Source: Gemmatimonadota bacterium (GTDB lineage: Bacteria > Gemmatimonadota > Gemmatimonadetes > Gemmatimonadales > GWC2-71-9). Taken from it: 11,176 bases of DNA. The notes beneath the pieces were generated by a model, which was not told where the DNA came from, searched no databases, and saw nothing but the letters and a program-made list of their open reading frames with translations. Positions 4,146 to 10,951 of the stretch are shown one piece after another. The stretch's first letter is position 1. Each line of letters begins with the position of its first letter. Location of the stretch: assembly GCA_029862935.1 (NCBI GenBank), contig JAOTWK010000076.1:1-11176 (forward strand), in the 5' to 3' direction. The translations under genes were made by a program, and so were the position numbers.

Positions 4146-6740
4146 TCAGCTCGACGCCCCGCGCACCACGTACTCCGCTCGTTCATCCGCTCGAAACATC
4201 TGTTCCGCAACCCGCACGACATCGTCGCGAGTCACCGCGCGCAGACGTCCCGGCGTATCAGCGAGATCCGCCAGCGTCCCATGCACCCATGCTTCCAGGA
4301 TTTCCGACGCGATGGCGCGACTGCTCTGCCGCCGGATCTCGACTGCTCCTGCTGCGTAGTTCCGAGCACGCTCCAACTCCGTGGGCGTCGGTGGGTCGAC
4401 CGCGAGCCGCTCGAGCTCAGTGAGCATCGCGGTGCGCGCTTCGTCTTCCTGCTCGGGGGCCGTCGCAATGTAGCAGAGCATGACTCCCGCGCGGCGAGCG
4501 AGCCACGGCATGGCAGCCACGGTGTACGCCAAGGCCCGCTTCTCACGTAACTCCTCGAACAGGCGGCCTGCGAGGCCACTCAACACCGAGCCCGCCACCG
4601 TGGCCGCGAAGCGCCCACGCGACGAGAAACGCGGGCCCGCAAACGCCATGGCGAGTGCCGTCTGTTTCTTGTCGCGCGCTTCATGATCACGCCCGGCGGT
4701 CCACATCGGCGCGTCCGCAGACCGGTCGACTACCATGTCTGGGACTTCCCACTCCGAGAGTGGGGCCAGTGCGTCGATCACTCCCTCCGCATCGAGCTCA
4801 CCCACGGCAACGATGACCGGTCGGCACGCGGTCATCTGTCGGCTCCACTCACGCAGCTCCCGCGCCTCGAGCTGCGCAACGATGTCCGGCTCGCCGAGTG
4901 CTGGAGAACCGTACGCGTGTTGCGGAAACGCCTGCTGCATCACCCGTTGCAGCGGATGACGAAGCATGTCGTCTCGCACCCGTCGGGCATCACTCGCTTG
5001 GAGCTCGCGTTCGAGACGCACGTCGTGATCACCTAGATGCGCTGCGCGCGCCAGCGTCCCAAGGAGTCCCGCGGCGTGCCCAACCGCGTCGGGTCGCACA
5101 GTGATGCTCCACCCCATGCTCTCCGCCCCAACGCTGGGCGCGATCGCCCCACCTGCCAGCTCCGCCGACTGTGACAGCTCTTCGCCTGACATGCCGCCTG
5201 CTCCGCGAATCGCCGTTCGCGCAACAAGCCACGAGATACCCGCGTTGGCGGGCGGTTCTTCCGCCGGCACTCGCGGGAAGTGCAGCATCAGCGTGACGAC
5301 TCCGGCACCAGGCTTGGGTCGGACAAGCACGTCGGCACGCGGGAACGACCAATGCACCACTCCCCCAGGCCCGTCCGTGCGCGCCTCGCTCCCGACACCC
5401 GTCACGACGGACGTCTGCGGAAGCGCGGTGACACTCGGGGGCGCCGCTCGTGAGTTCGCTTGCGGTGGCCAGCTGCGCTCCAACCCCGTCTCTTGGTACT
5501 CCGGCAGATAAACCACGGCACTCAATCGCTCAGGCTTAGCGTACAGCTCGACAACTCGCTGGACGTCAGCCGCAGTCACACCCATTGTCGCCGCATACAG
5601 CTCGTCCACCAGCTCGTAGGAGCCCAGCGCTTCCGCATCACACAGCGCTGAAGCGCGGCCCTCCATCGTTTCGTTGCGCCGCGCGCACGCCGTCTCGATG
5701 AGCGCGAGCGCGCGCTCGAGCTCAGCCGGAGCGGGTCCGGCCAACCCGAGCCCGGAAACTTGGTCCCAGGCCCGCTCCACTGCTTCGTCGATCCGGTCCG
5801 GCTCCGCCTCCAAGTCCAATTGAAAGACGCCGACCTCGGTTGGGGTGACGTGGCTGGCTTGCGCGCTGGCCGCGACGCCGGGCAGCCGTAATGCGCGATA
5901 CAGTCGTGAGCCCCGCCCTTGTCCCAACACGGTTGCTGTCACGTCCAGCGCGGGGGCATCGGCGTGCAGCGTCCCGGTCGTTTGCCAGCCCATGCTCGCG
6001 AGGGGGCGCTGCACGTCGCCATGCAGCACCCGTATGGCCGCCCGGTCACCGTCGGGCTCTGCCGGTGACGCTTCCACAACCGCCGTCGGTCGTCTCCACT
6101 CGGCGTACGTCGCGGTGGCGAGATCGAGCACGCGTTCTGGATCGACGTCGCCGACGACCGCGACGATCACACGATCCGGCGTATAGCGACTCTCGTAGTA
6201 CTCCCTGAGATCGCGTGCGGACAGGCGCCGGAGCTCCGCTTCCGTCCCGATCCGCCAGCGGCGCATCCGGTGCACGCGGAACAGCAACTCGTACAGCGTC
6301 TCGCCGGTCACGGCACTCGGCGTGTCCAGCTTCCGATTGGCTTCTTGGATGATGACTTCCAACTCGCGAACTAGCTCGTCCGGATCGAGTGTGGCGTGCA
6401 TGAGGGCATCTGCTTGCACGTCGAGCGCCTGTGCCATACCACCGCCGCTGGAAGGCAGCACCGTGTAGTAGATCGTCTTGTCATAGATGGTGCCGGCGTT
6501 GATGTAGCCGCCGACCATTTGGGTCTCGCGCGCGATGTCCCCGGGAGCTCGGCGGGCTGTCCCCTTGAAGTACATGTGTTCCAACACGTGGGCGATGCCG
6601 ACCCATTGGTCCGGCTCATCGAAATAGCCGGCGCGCACGTGTGTCACCACGGCAACGACCGGAGCAGTGGCATCCCGCTGCACCAAGAGGGTGAGACCAG
6701 TGGGAAGAACCCGTTTGACGACGTTGGCACTCCACGGCAT
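4146..6740 (-). CDS. M16-family zinc metalloprotease, two-half full-length form
   Basis: M16 enzymes close like a clam shell around peptides and cleave them with a zinc held by an inverted H-x-x-E-H motif. This 864-aa protein has the N-terminal catalytic half with His51, Glu54 and His55 in 'IAHVLEHMYFKGT', and a probable third ligand near Glu133 in 'RELEVIIQEANRK'. Between them, 'GGYINAGTIYDKTIYY' matches the substrate-strand region. The C-terminal half lacks H-x-x-E-H but keeps 'ELREKRALAYTV' (Arg732, Tyr739), the R/Y pair of the non-catalytic partner subunit. Both halves are thus fused in one chain, as in pitrilysin-like or bacterial fused M16 proteins. No signal peptide follows ATG 6740, suggesting a cytoplasmic enzyme. 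The frame extends to TTG 6815, but that stretch contains the upstream terminator, so ATG 6740 is used. Confidence 0.95.
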   Translation of the reverse strand: MPWSANVVKRVLPTGLTLLVQRDATAPVVAVVTHVRAGYFDEPDQWVGIAHVLEHMYFKGTARRAPGDIARETQMVGGYINAGTIYDKTIYYTVLPSSGGGMAQALDVQADALMHATLDPDELVRELEVIIQEANRKLDTPSAVTGETLYELLFRVHRMRRWRIGTEAELRRLSARDLREYYESRYTPDRVIVAVVGDVDPERVLDLATATYAEWRRPTAVVEASPAEPDGDRAAIRVLHGDVQRPLASMGWQTTGTLHADAPALDVTATVLGQGRGSRLYRALRLPGVAASAQASHVTPTEVGVFQLDLEAEPDRIDEAVERAWDQVSGLGLAGPAPAELERALALIETACARRNETMEGRASALCDAEALGSYELVDELYAATMGVTAADVQRVVELYAKPERLSAVVYLPEYQETGLERSWPPQANSRAAPPSVTALPQTSVVTGVGSEARTDGPGGVVHWSFPRADVLVRPKPGAGVVTLMLHFPRVPAEEPPANAGISWLVARTAIRGAGGMSGEELSQSAELAGGAIAPSVGAESMGWSITVRPDAVGHAAGLLGTLARAAHLGDHDVRLERELQASDARRVRDDMLRHPLQRVMQQAFPQHAYGSPALGEPDIVAQLEARELREWSRQMTACRPVIVAVGELDAEGVIDALAPLSEWEVPDMVVDRSADAPMWTAGRDHEARDKKQTALAMAFAGPRFSSRGRFAATVAGSVLSGLAGRLFEELREKRALAYTVAAMPWLARRAGVMLCYIATAPEQEDEARTAMLTELERLAVDPPTPTELERARNYAAGAVEIRRQSSRAIASEILEAWVHGTLADLADTPGRLRAVTRDDVVRVAEQMFRADERAEYVVRGASS

Positions 6741-6746
6741 GGCACA

Positions 6747-6752
6747 AAAGTA
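6747..6752 (-). promoter_or_regulatory. Possible -10 element for leaderless M16 mRNA
   Basis: On the minus strand TACTTT (a TAnnnT element; TACTTTTG also fits the Bacteroidota-type TAnnTTTG) ends 6 nt before ATG 6740. There is no Shine-Dalgarno before this ATG, and only 35 nt separate the terminator stem from the start. The geometry would place the transcript start at or next to the ATG. No convincing -35 box is seen; this is inference. Confidence 0.3.
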
Positions 6753-6765
6753 ACCGTGACGTGTG

Positions 6766-6808
6766 CCGAAAAGACGAAGGGGAGACCGTGGCTCGGGCTC
6801 TCCCCTTC
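6766..6808 (-). terminator. Rho-independent terminator after the TPR gene
   Basis: On the minus strand GAAGGGGAGA (6808-6799) and TCTCCCCTTC (6785-6776) form a perfect 10-bp stem with a 13-nt loop, followed by GTCTTTTC. It begins 23 nt after the TPR stop codon and separates that gene from the M16 gene. The T-run is short and interrupted by one C, but the stem is strong. Confidence 0.75.
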
Positions 6809-6831
6809 TCGTCAATGATGAAAGACGGCTG

Positions 6832-7947
6832 CTAACTCAGAATTTGCAGCCCACCGGCCTCCGCGACGCCCTGAACGAAACTCTCGGCATCCGTCACGGG
6901 AATCACGGCTCCGGTTTCCATCCGACTCCGTAACGCCACTTGCTGCATGTACTCCTTGAGCGACCGGTTGGAGCTCTCGCGATCGTCCATCTTCATCTGA
7001 AAGACGATCTCTTCCCAGCTCCCGCCATAGGTGGCGCCCGCTGCGGTCTTCACGCGATGGACCTCAGTCGCAGGCCGGCGCTGCATGCCCTGGAGTTCCG
7101 TGAGCAGGGTCCCAAACAACTCGATCTGCTGGGGGTCGCGCATCGTGCCGTCCGGGCGCGTTGCCGCAACTTCCGTCAAGAGCTGATCCACCGGGTCGGC
7201 GCCAGCTGCCAAATCCGCCAAGCGGGTCTGCCAGACCAGGAGTTCCGGGTCGTCGCTCGGAAGCCGGTAGATCGATTTCTTGAGTTCGATCGTGCGCCAC
7301 AGCGCAAGCTCATCGTAGTGGTCTGCGGGGTCGGTGTGCTCGAAGTGGAACAAGCTCCCCTCGTACTCACCGCGATCGTACAGCAGGTTCCCCAGGTAGA
7401 TCCGCGCTTCGCTGTGCGCTTCGTCGAGGTCAATGGCGTGCCGCAGCCAAAAGACACTCACGTCTTCGTCGCCAAGCCGATGCGCCGCATATCCCAATGA
7501 GGCGGCCGCTTCAGCAGACTTCTCATGGTGCTCGGCCGCAATCTCGAAGAAGCCGCGAGCATACCGCAGCATGCCCTCGCGGAACAGCGCACGTCCGATT
7601 TGCAGCATGAGGTCGTGGTCTTCCCGAAACCCGAGGGCAAGGACGCGGTCGAAGCACTGGAGCGCCGCCGACCGGTCGCCGAGCTTCAACAGTGACTCAC
7701 CCAATCCGGCTAGGGCTTCCTCGTTATTCGGGTCGAGACCAAGGGCTGTCTCGAAGCTCGCACGAGCCCATGCGTACTCCTCGAGCGCCAAGTGCACATA
7801 CGCGAGGCCGAGGTGCAGCTCCACGGAGTTCGGAAAGCGGGCAACCGCTTCCCCAAGCTCCCTGATCGCTTCCTCGTAATACCCCCCGTTGTAGAGCTCA
7901 TGCGCCCGCTCCGCATACTCGTCCGAGCTGAGGAAGGGGTCCGACAT
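6832..7947 (-). CDS. TPR-repeat protein with an uncharacterised C-terminal domain
   Basis: A 371-aa cytoplasmic protein. Residues 8-205 hold about six tetratricopeptide repeats (for example 'AHELYNGGYYEEAIREL', 'LGLAYVHLALEEYAWARASF', 'GLGESLLKLGDRSAALQCF', 'YLGNLLYDRGEYEGSLFHF'), which normally form a scaffold for protein contacts. Residues 210-371 are not TPR. They include 'SWEEIVFQMKMDDRESSNRS' and a C-terminal part, 'VIPVTDAESFVQGVAEAGGL', that I cannot assign. ATG 7947 is chosen because GGAGG lies 8 nt upstream; the frame continues to 8088 but that extension crosses the candidate promoter at 7977-8005. The gene is a probable single unit, closed by the terminator at 6766-6808. Function is unknown beyond a likely scaffolding role. 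Confidence 0.9.
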   Translation of the reverse strand: MSDPFLSSDEYAERAHELYNGGYYEEAIRELGEAVARFPNSVELHLGLAYVHLALEEYAWARASFETALGLDPNNEEALAGLGESLLKLGDRSAALQCFDRVLALGFREDHDLMLQIGRALFREGMLRYARGFFEIAAEHHEKSAEAAASLGYAAHRLGDEDVSVFWLRHAIDLDEAHSEARIYLGNLLYDRGEYEGSLFHFEHTDPADHYDELALWRTIELKKSIYRLPSDDPELLVWQTRLADLAAGADPVDQLLTEVAATRPDGTMRDPQQIELFGTLLTELQGMQRRPATEVHRVKTAAGATYGGSWEEIVFQMKMDDRESSNRSLKEYMQQVALRSRMETGAVIPVTDAESFVQGVAEAGGLQILS

Positions 7948-7976
7948 CCGCCGGGCCTCCGGTGGAAGGTTGCGGT

Positions 7977-8005
7977 ACGATAAAGGACAAGTCCAATTCG
8001 CACAA
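7977..8005 (-). promoter_or_regulatory. Candidate promoter for the TPR gene
   Basis: On the minus strand TTGTGC (8005-8000) and TATCGT (7982-7977) are spaced by exactly 17 nt, with a start expected near 7970 and the GGAGG ribosome site at 7960-7956. The spacer contains a short palindrome, GGACTTGTCC (7994-7985), which might be an operator half but could be chance. Confidence 0.4.
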
Positions 8006-8154
8006 GCGTTTGGGACAATCTGACCGACCCGGTCGGCCTTCCGGGACCCACCCGAACGGGCAGAAATGGCGGCAAATGTGGCCCGCATGGGTCCATGATG
8101 GCCTTTGACAAACGCTGAGCCGAGCCGGAGAGGGAACGGGCGATTGGGCCCGAA

Positions 8155-8194
8155 CGCCCCCCAGCCGAGCTTGGCGCAGGCTCGGTGCGGGGCG
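8155..8194 (-). terminator. GC-rich hairpin after the lipoprotein gene, probable terminator without U-tract
   Basis: CGCCCC (8155-8160) pairs with GGGGCG (8189-8194) and, inside it, GCCGAGC (8164-8170) pairs with GCTCGGT (8180-8186, one G-U) around a 9-nt loop: 13 pairs with a small internal bulge. It starts 29 nt after the lipoprotein stop on the minus strand. No T-run follows on either strand, so it is not a classical intrinsic terminator. The rest of the 275-nt gap 7948-8222 holds only the TPR promoter candidate; I see no further gene there. Confidence 0.4.
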
Positions 8195-8222
8195 ATATGA
8201 GTTCCGACGCTCTAGGATCCGA

Positions 8223-8714
8223 TCAGTTTCCCGAGGGACTGCTGACGGCGATGTGGGACATGTCGATCTTCCACTGGTTGTCCTGCGGATCCTTGACCCA
8301 TAGGACCGTCCCCTGGCCTGCTTGGACAGGCAGCCGTTGCCCGTTGCGCTGCACGATGTCGGTGGAGTGGCGCAGCAGCGTTAACGCCGTTGCGGGCGAT
8401 AGCACCTGAACCTCCACCTCGCTGACCACGAAGTTCATGTAGTTGATGCCACCATAGAACCCTCTGATGGCTGCTCGGGTGCTGTCCCACCCCTCTGTGC
8501 GCCGACCGTCAGGCCAGAGAACCGTGAGATCGGGCGTCTGAAGGTAGAATGTGGCGATGCTGTCGAGCCGCGCACTATTCATGGCCTTGACCCAGGCACT
8601 CGCGCGGTCTCGTACCGCCTGTCGCGCCAACGCTTCCTCGCGCTGGGTCATCTCTTGCGCACACGCCACCATGGCCGCGCACAGTAGGACAAGCACGACG
8701 TTCGAGCGCTTCAT
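8223..8714 (-). CDS. NTF2-like (DUF4440/SnoaL-type) lipoprotein
   Basis: A 163-aa protein. Its N-terminus, MKRSNVVLVLLCAAMVAC, is a lipoprotein-type signal with Cys18 as the probable lipid site, although Met at -3 makes the lipobox imperfect; a normal signal peptidase I site is possible. The mature part follows the NTF2-like fold: a long first helix ('EEALARQAVRDRASAWVKAM'), a second helix ('ARLDSIATFYLQTPDLTVLW'), 'RTEGWDSTRAAIRGFYGGI', then strands ending 'GTVLWVKDPQDNQWKIDMSH', the W-K-I-D-x-x-H close typical of DUF4440 proteins. Such domains bind small ligands or act as enzymes; nothing here fixes which. ATG 8714 is supported by AAGGGAG about 7 nt upstream. It is divergent from the M28 peptidase gene. 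Confidence 0.82.
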   Translation of the reverse strand: MKRSNVVLVLLCAAMVACAQEMTQREEALARQAVRDRASAWVKAMNSARLDSIATFYLQTPDLTVLWPDGRRTEGWDSTRAAIRGFYGGINYMNFVVSEVEVQVLSPATALTLLRHSTDIVQRNGQRLPVQAGQGTVLWVKDPQDNQWKIDMSHIAVSSPSGN

Positions 8715-8758
8715 TACCGGCTCCCTTGGCTGAGATCCAGACACCGCATTCTCCGCAT

Positions 8759-8786
8759 AAACTACGGATCCCGATACTTGCGTCAA
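8759..8786 (-). promoter_or_regulatory. Candidate promoter for the NTF2-like lipoprotein
   Basis: On the minus strand TTGACG (8786-8781, 5 of 6 to the -35 consensus) is followed after 16 nt by TAGTTT (8764-8759). The transcript would start near 8752, about 38 nt before ATG 8714. The good -35 and the sensible distance make this the best promoter candidate in the window. Confidence 0.5.
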
Positions 8787-8813
8787 TGCGAGGGGAAGGG
8801 GCAGAGGGCCGAA

Positions 8814-8840
8814 ACGACTGGGACGACTGAGACGACGACG
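8814..8840 (+). repeat. Short 9-nt tandem repeat in the divergent intergenic region
   Basis: Three 9-nt units in a row: ACGACTGGG, ACGACTGAG, ACGACGACG. They lie between the lipoprotein promoter and the M28 gene, in a region of 201 nt without a gene (8715-8915). They might be a binding site or simple slippage; no clear plus-strand promoter was seen beside them. Confidence 0.4.
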
Positions 8841-8915
8841 CAGGCTGACAGCTGTTGGCTCACGGCTGGCTTTCAGAGACCTTACCTTCTACCGACACAG
8901 ATTCTCGGGGTCCCG

Positions 8916-10283
8916 ATGCGTCTCGCCGTTGCTTTGCTGTTGCTGGGCACGCTCACCTGGGCGTCCCTCTCTGCCCAACATTCCCCGCCGCAGGAGGACG
9001 CCCGCATCTACGGCATACTCGAGGCCGTGTCGGCCGACCGCCTCGAGCGGGACACTCGCACCCTCGTGTCCTTTGGCACGCGCCACACGCTGTCCGACAC
9101 AATGTCTGCCACCCGCGGTATCGGAGCAGCTCGGCGATGGATCAAGACCGAGTTCGATCGCATCTCAGAGGCGTGCGGTGGGTGCCTCGAGGTGTTCTAC
9201 GTATCAGAGATCTTCCCGGAAGGAGGCCGGCTCTCCGCGCCCACCAACGTGGTCAACGTGATTGCGCTTCAGCGGGGTACCGCGGAACCCCAACGCGTCG
9301 TGATGATGAGTGGCGATATCGACTCGCGCATTTCAGACGTCATGAACGCCGTGGACTCGGCACCGGGCGCCAACGACAATGCGAGCGGCGTGGCAGGGAC
9401 ACTTGAGGCCGCGCGTGTGCTGTCACGACATACATTCGGTGGATCAATTGCCTACTTGGCTCTTGCCGGCGAGGAGCAAGGTCTCTTTGGTGGGCGAACG
9501 GTGGCGCAGTTGGCGCTCGACAGCGGGTGGAACGTTCAAGCCGTTCTCAACAACGATATGATCGGCAACATCGAAGGAGTGAGCGGCGTGATCGAGAACA
9601 TGACAGCACGAGTGTTTTCGGACGCGACACCGCCGACGGAAACCGACCGGCAGCGCTCTGCCCGGCGCTTTACCGGCGGGGAAGTCGACGGCATCTCACG
9701 GCAACTCGCGCGCTATGTCGACGTCATCGCTGATCGTTACTTGCCCACGCTTGACGTGATGATGATCTACCGGCTAGATCGATTCGGCCGCGGTGGTCAC
9801 CATCGGCCGTTTGCCGACCTGGGCTTTCCGGCTGTCCGCATCATGGAGACCAACGAGAACTACACGCGTCAGCATCAGGATATCCGCGTGGAGGACGGCG
9901 TCGCATACGGCGACGTCCTCGACGGCGTCGACTTCGACTACGCGGCCACGCTTACCGGCTTGAACGCCGCTACCCTCGCTTCGCTCGCGTGGGCTCCCAG
10001 TCCGCCCGTGAACGTTCGGGTGTGCGGTGCGGTTCAACCAGCGGCGCGACTGGCGTGGGACCCCCCTGCCTACTCCGCCGACGTCCACGGCTATCGCGTG
10101 TACTGGCGTCGGACCGACTCCCCGACCTGGGACCACGCACGTTGGGTCGGGAGCGCCACACAGCACACGTTCGAGGGCCAGGTGATCGACAACTACTTCT
10201 TCGGCGTCACCGCTGTCGGGCCAGACGGGAATGAAAGTGTGGTGGTTTTCCCCCGGCGAGCACGGCGTGGGGAGCGCTGCTGA
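8916..10283 (+). CDS. Secreted M28-family zinc peptidase with C-terminal fibronectin III domain
   Basis: M28 peptidases are two-zinc exopeptidases. This 455-aa protein starts with a signal peptide (MRLAVALLLLGTLTWASLSA, probable cleavage after Ala20). Conserved metal and catalytic positions are visible: Asp154 in 'GANDNASGVAGTLEAA' (bridging ligand), Glu186-Glu187 in 'LALAGEEQGLFGG', Asp214 in 'LNNDMIGN' and His320 in 'NYTRQHQDIR'. The first ligand, normally His in a G-H-x-D-S motif, reads G-D-I-D-S (Asp134). Residues 361-446 form a fibronectin type III domain ('SPPVNVRV', 'ARLAWDPP', 'YRVYWRR', 'FFGVTAVGPDGNES'). The frame opens earlier at 8778, but that part is Thr/Gln-rich and crosses the repeat; ATG 8916 begins the signal peptide. 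Only a weak GGGG precedes it. The next gene follows after 43 nt. Confidence 0.92.
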   Translation: MRLAVALLLLGTLTWASLSAQHSPPQEDARIYGILEAVSADRLERDTRTLVSFGTRHTLSDTMSATRGIGAARRWIKTEFDRISEACGGCLEVFYVSEIFPEGGRLSAPTNVVNVIALQRGTAEPQRVVMMSGDIDSRISDVMNAVDSAPGANDNASGVAGTLEAARVLSRHTFGGSIAYLALAGEEQGLFGGRTVAQLALDSGWNVQAVLNNDMIGNIEGVSGVIENMTARVFSDATPPTETDRQRSARRFTGGEVDGISRQLARYVDVIADRYLPTLDVMMIYRLDRFGRGGHHRPFADLGFPAVRIMETNENYTRQHQDIRVEDGVAYGDVLDGVDFDYAATLTGLNAATLASLAWAPSPPVNVRVCGAVQPAARLAWDPPAYSADVHGYRVYWRRTDSPTWDHARWVGSATQHTFEGQVIDNYFFGVTAVGPDGNESVVVFPRRARRGERC

Positions 10284-10326
10284 GAGTGCACGTCACCCGG
10301 GAAATGCGTGGCGCGGAGCGAGCCCA

Positions 10327-10869
10327 ATGAATCGGCGTCGGATTTTGTTCGCGGTTCTCATGCTGGTCGCGTGCGTCGCCATCGTCTCAACGACGCTCGG
10401 CAGAGAGGTCTACTCGGGGCGACAGCCCGGTCTCGCGTCTTTCACGATCGTTCATTTCGCCGGGTACCTGTTCTTCCTGTTGATGCCCGTCGAGGCCTTG
10501 TTGCCGTATTACATGGCCGAGGGCCATAGGGGAGAGGTGCTGATTGTGCTGGCCGTGATCACTGCCCTCGTCGCCCAGGTGATCGACTACGGTATCGGGC
10601 GATTGTTGGCTGAGCGGGTCGCCCGCGACATCGTCGGACAGAAGCGATACGCGCGGTTGCGTCGCTGGGTCGATCGGTGGGGCAGCGCCGCCATCTTCGT
10701 GTTCAACCTCTTCCCGCTCTCGTCACCCAACATGCTCTTGGTCGCCGGAATGACGCGGTTCGGTGTTGTGCGGACGTTCGGATACAGCGCCCTGGGATTG
10801 CTGCTCAAGTATGTCGGGCTCGTCTACATCTTCGATGCAACAGGATGGTTCACCAGAGGTTCGCCTTAG
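10327..10869 (+). CDS. VTT/DedA-type (SNARE-associated) membrane protein
   Basis: A 180-aa polytopic membrane protein. Hydrophobic segments are at about residues 6-24, 38-58, 70-88, 121-141 and 150-170. The layout of a re-entrant-like segment ('FFLLMPVEALLPYYMAEGH'), a cytoplasmic basic stretch ('VGQKRYARLRRWVDRWGS') and a Pro/Gly-containing segment ('IFVFNLFPLSSPNMLLVAG') fits the VTT/DedA family, some members of which move undecaprenyl phosphate or lipids across the membrane. The usual basic residue before the F-x-P motif of DedA proteins is not seen (N-L-F-P here), so this is a divergent member and transport activity is uncertain. ATG 10327 is preferred over the frame opening at 10231, which overlaps the M28 gene; GGAG lies about 9 nt upstream. 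Probably co-transcribed with the M28 peptidase. Confidence 0.78.
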   Translation: MNRRRILFAVLMLVACVAIVSTTLGREVYSGRQPGLASFTIVHFAGYLFFLLMPVEALLPYYMAEGHRGEVLIVLAVITALVAQVIDYGIGRLLAERVARDIVGQKRYARLRRWVDRWGSAAIFVFNLFPLSSPNMLLVAGMTRFGVVRTFGYSALGLLLKYVGLVYIFDATGWFTRGSP

Positions 10870-10951
10870 CTCTACGGGATAGCGACTTCTGGTCTGATTC
10901 GATAGGCCACTGCATGTTCGTGGTTGCGCCGACAGTCCCAAGGACATTCCC

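Noticed and set aside
6741..6815. TTG-initiated 25-residue extension of the M16 protease
   Set aside because: It is encoded by the terminator hairpin of the upstream gene and does not resemble a signal peptide.
7948..8088. N-terminal 47-residue extension of the TPR protein
   Set aside because: It overlaps the candidate promoter, looks non-coding, and ATG 7947 has GGAGG at good spacing.
8778..8915. N-terminal 46-residue extension of the M28 peptidase
   Set aside because: It would place Thr/Gln-rich residues before a perfect signal peptide and crosses the tandem repeat; ATG 8916 is the better start.
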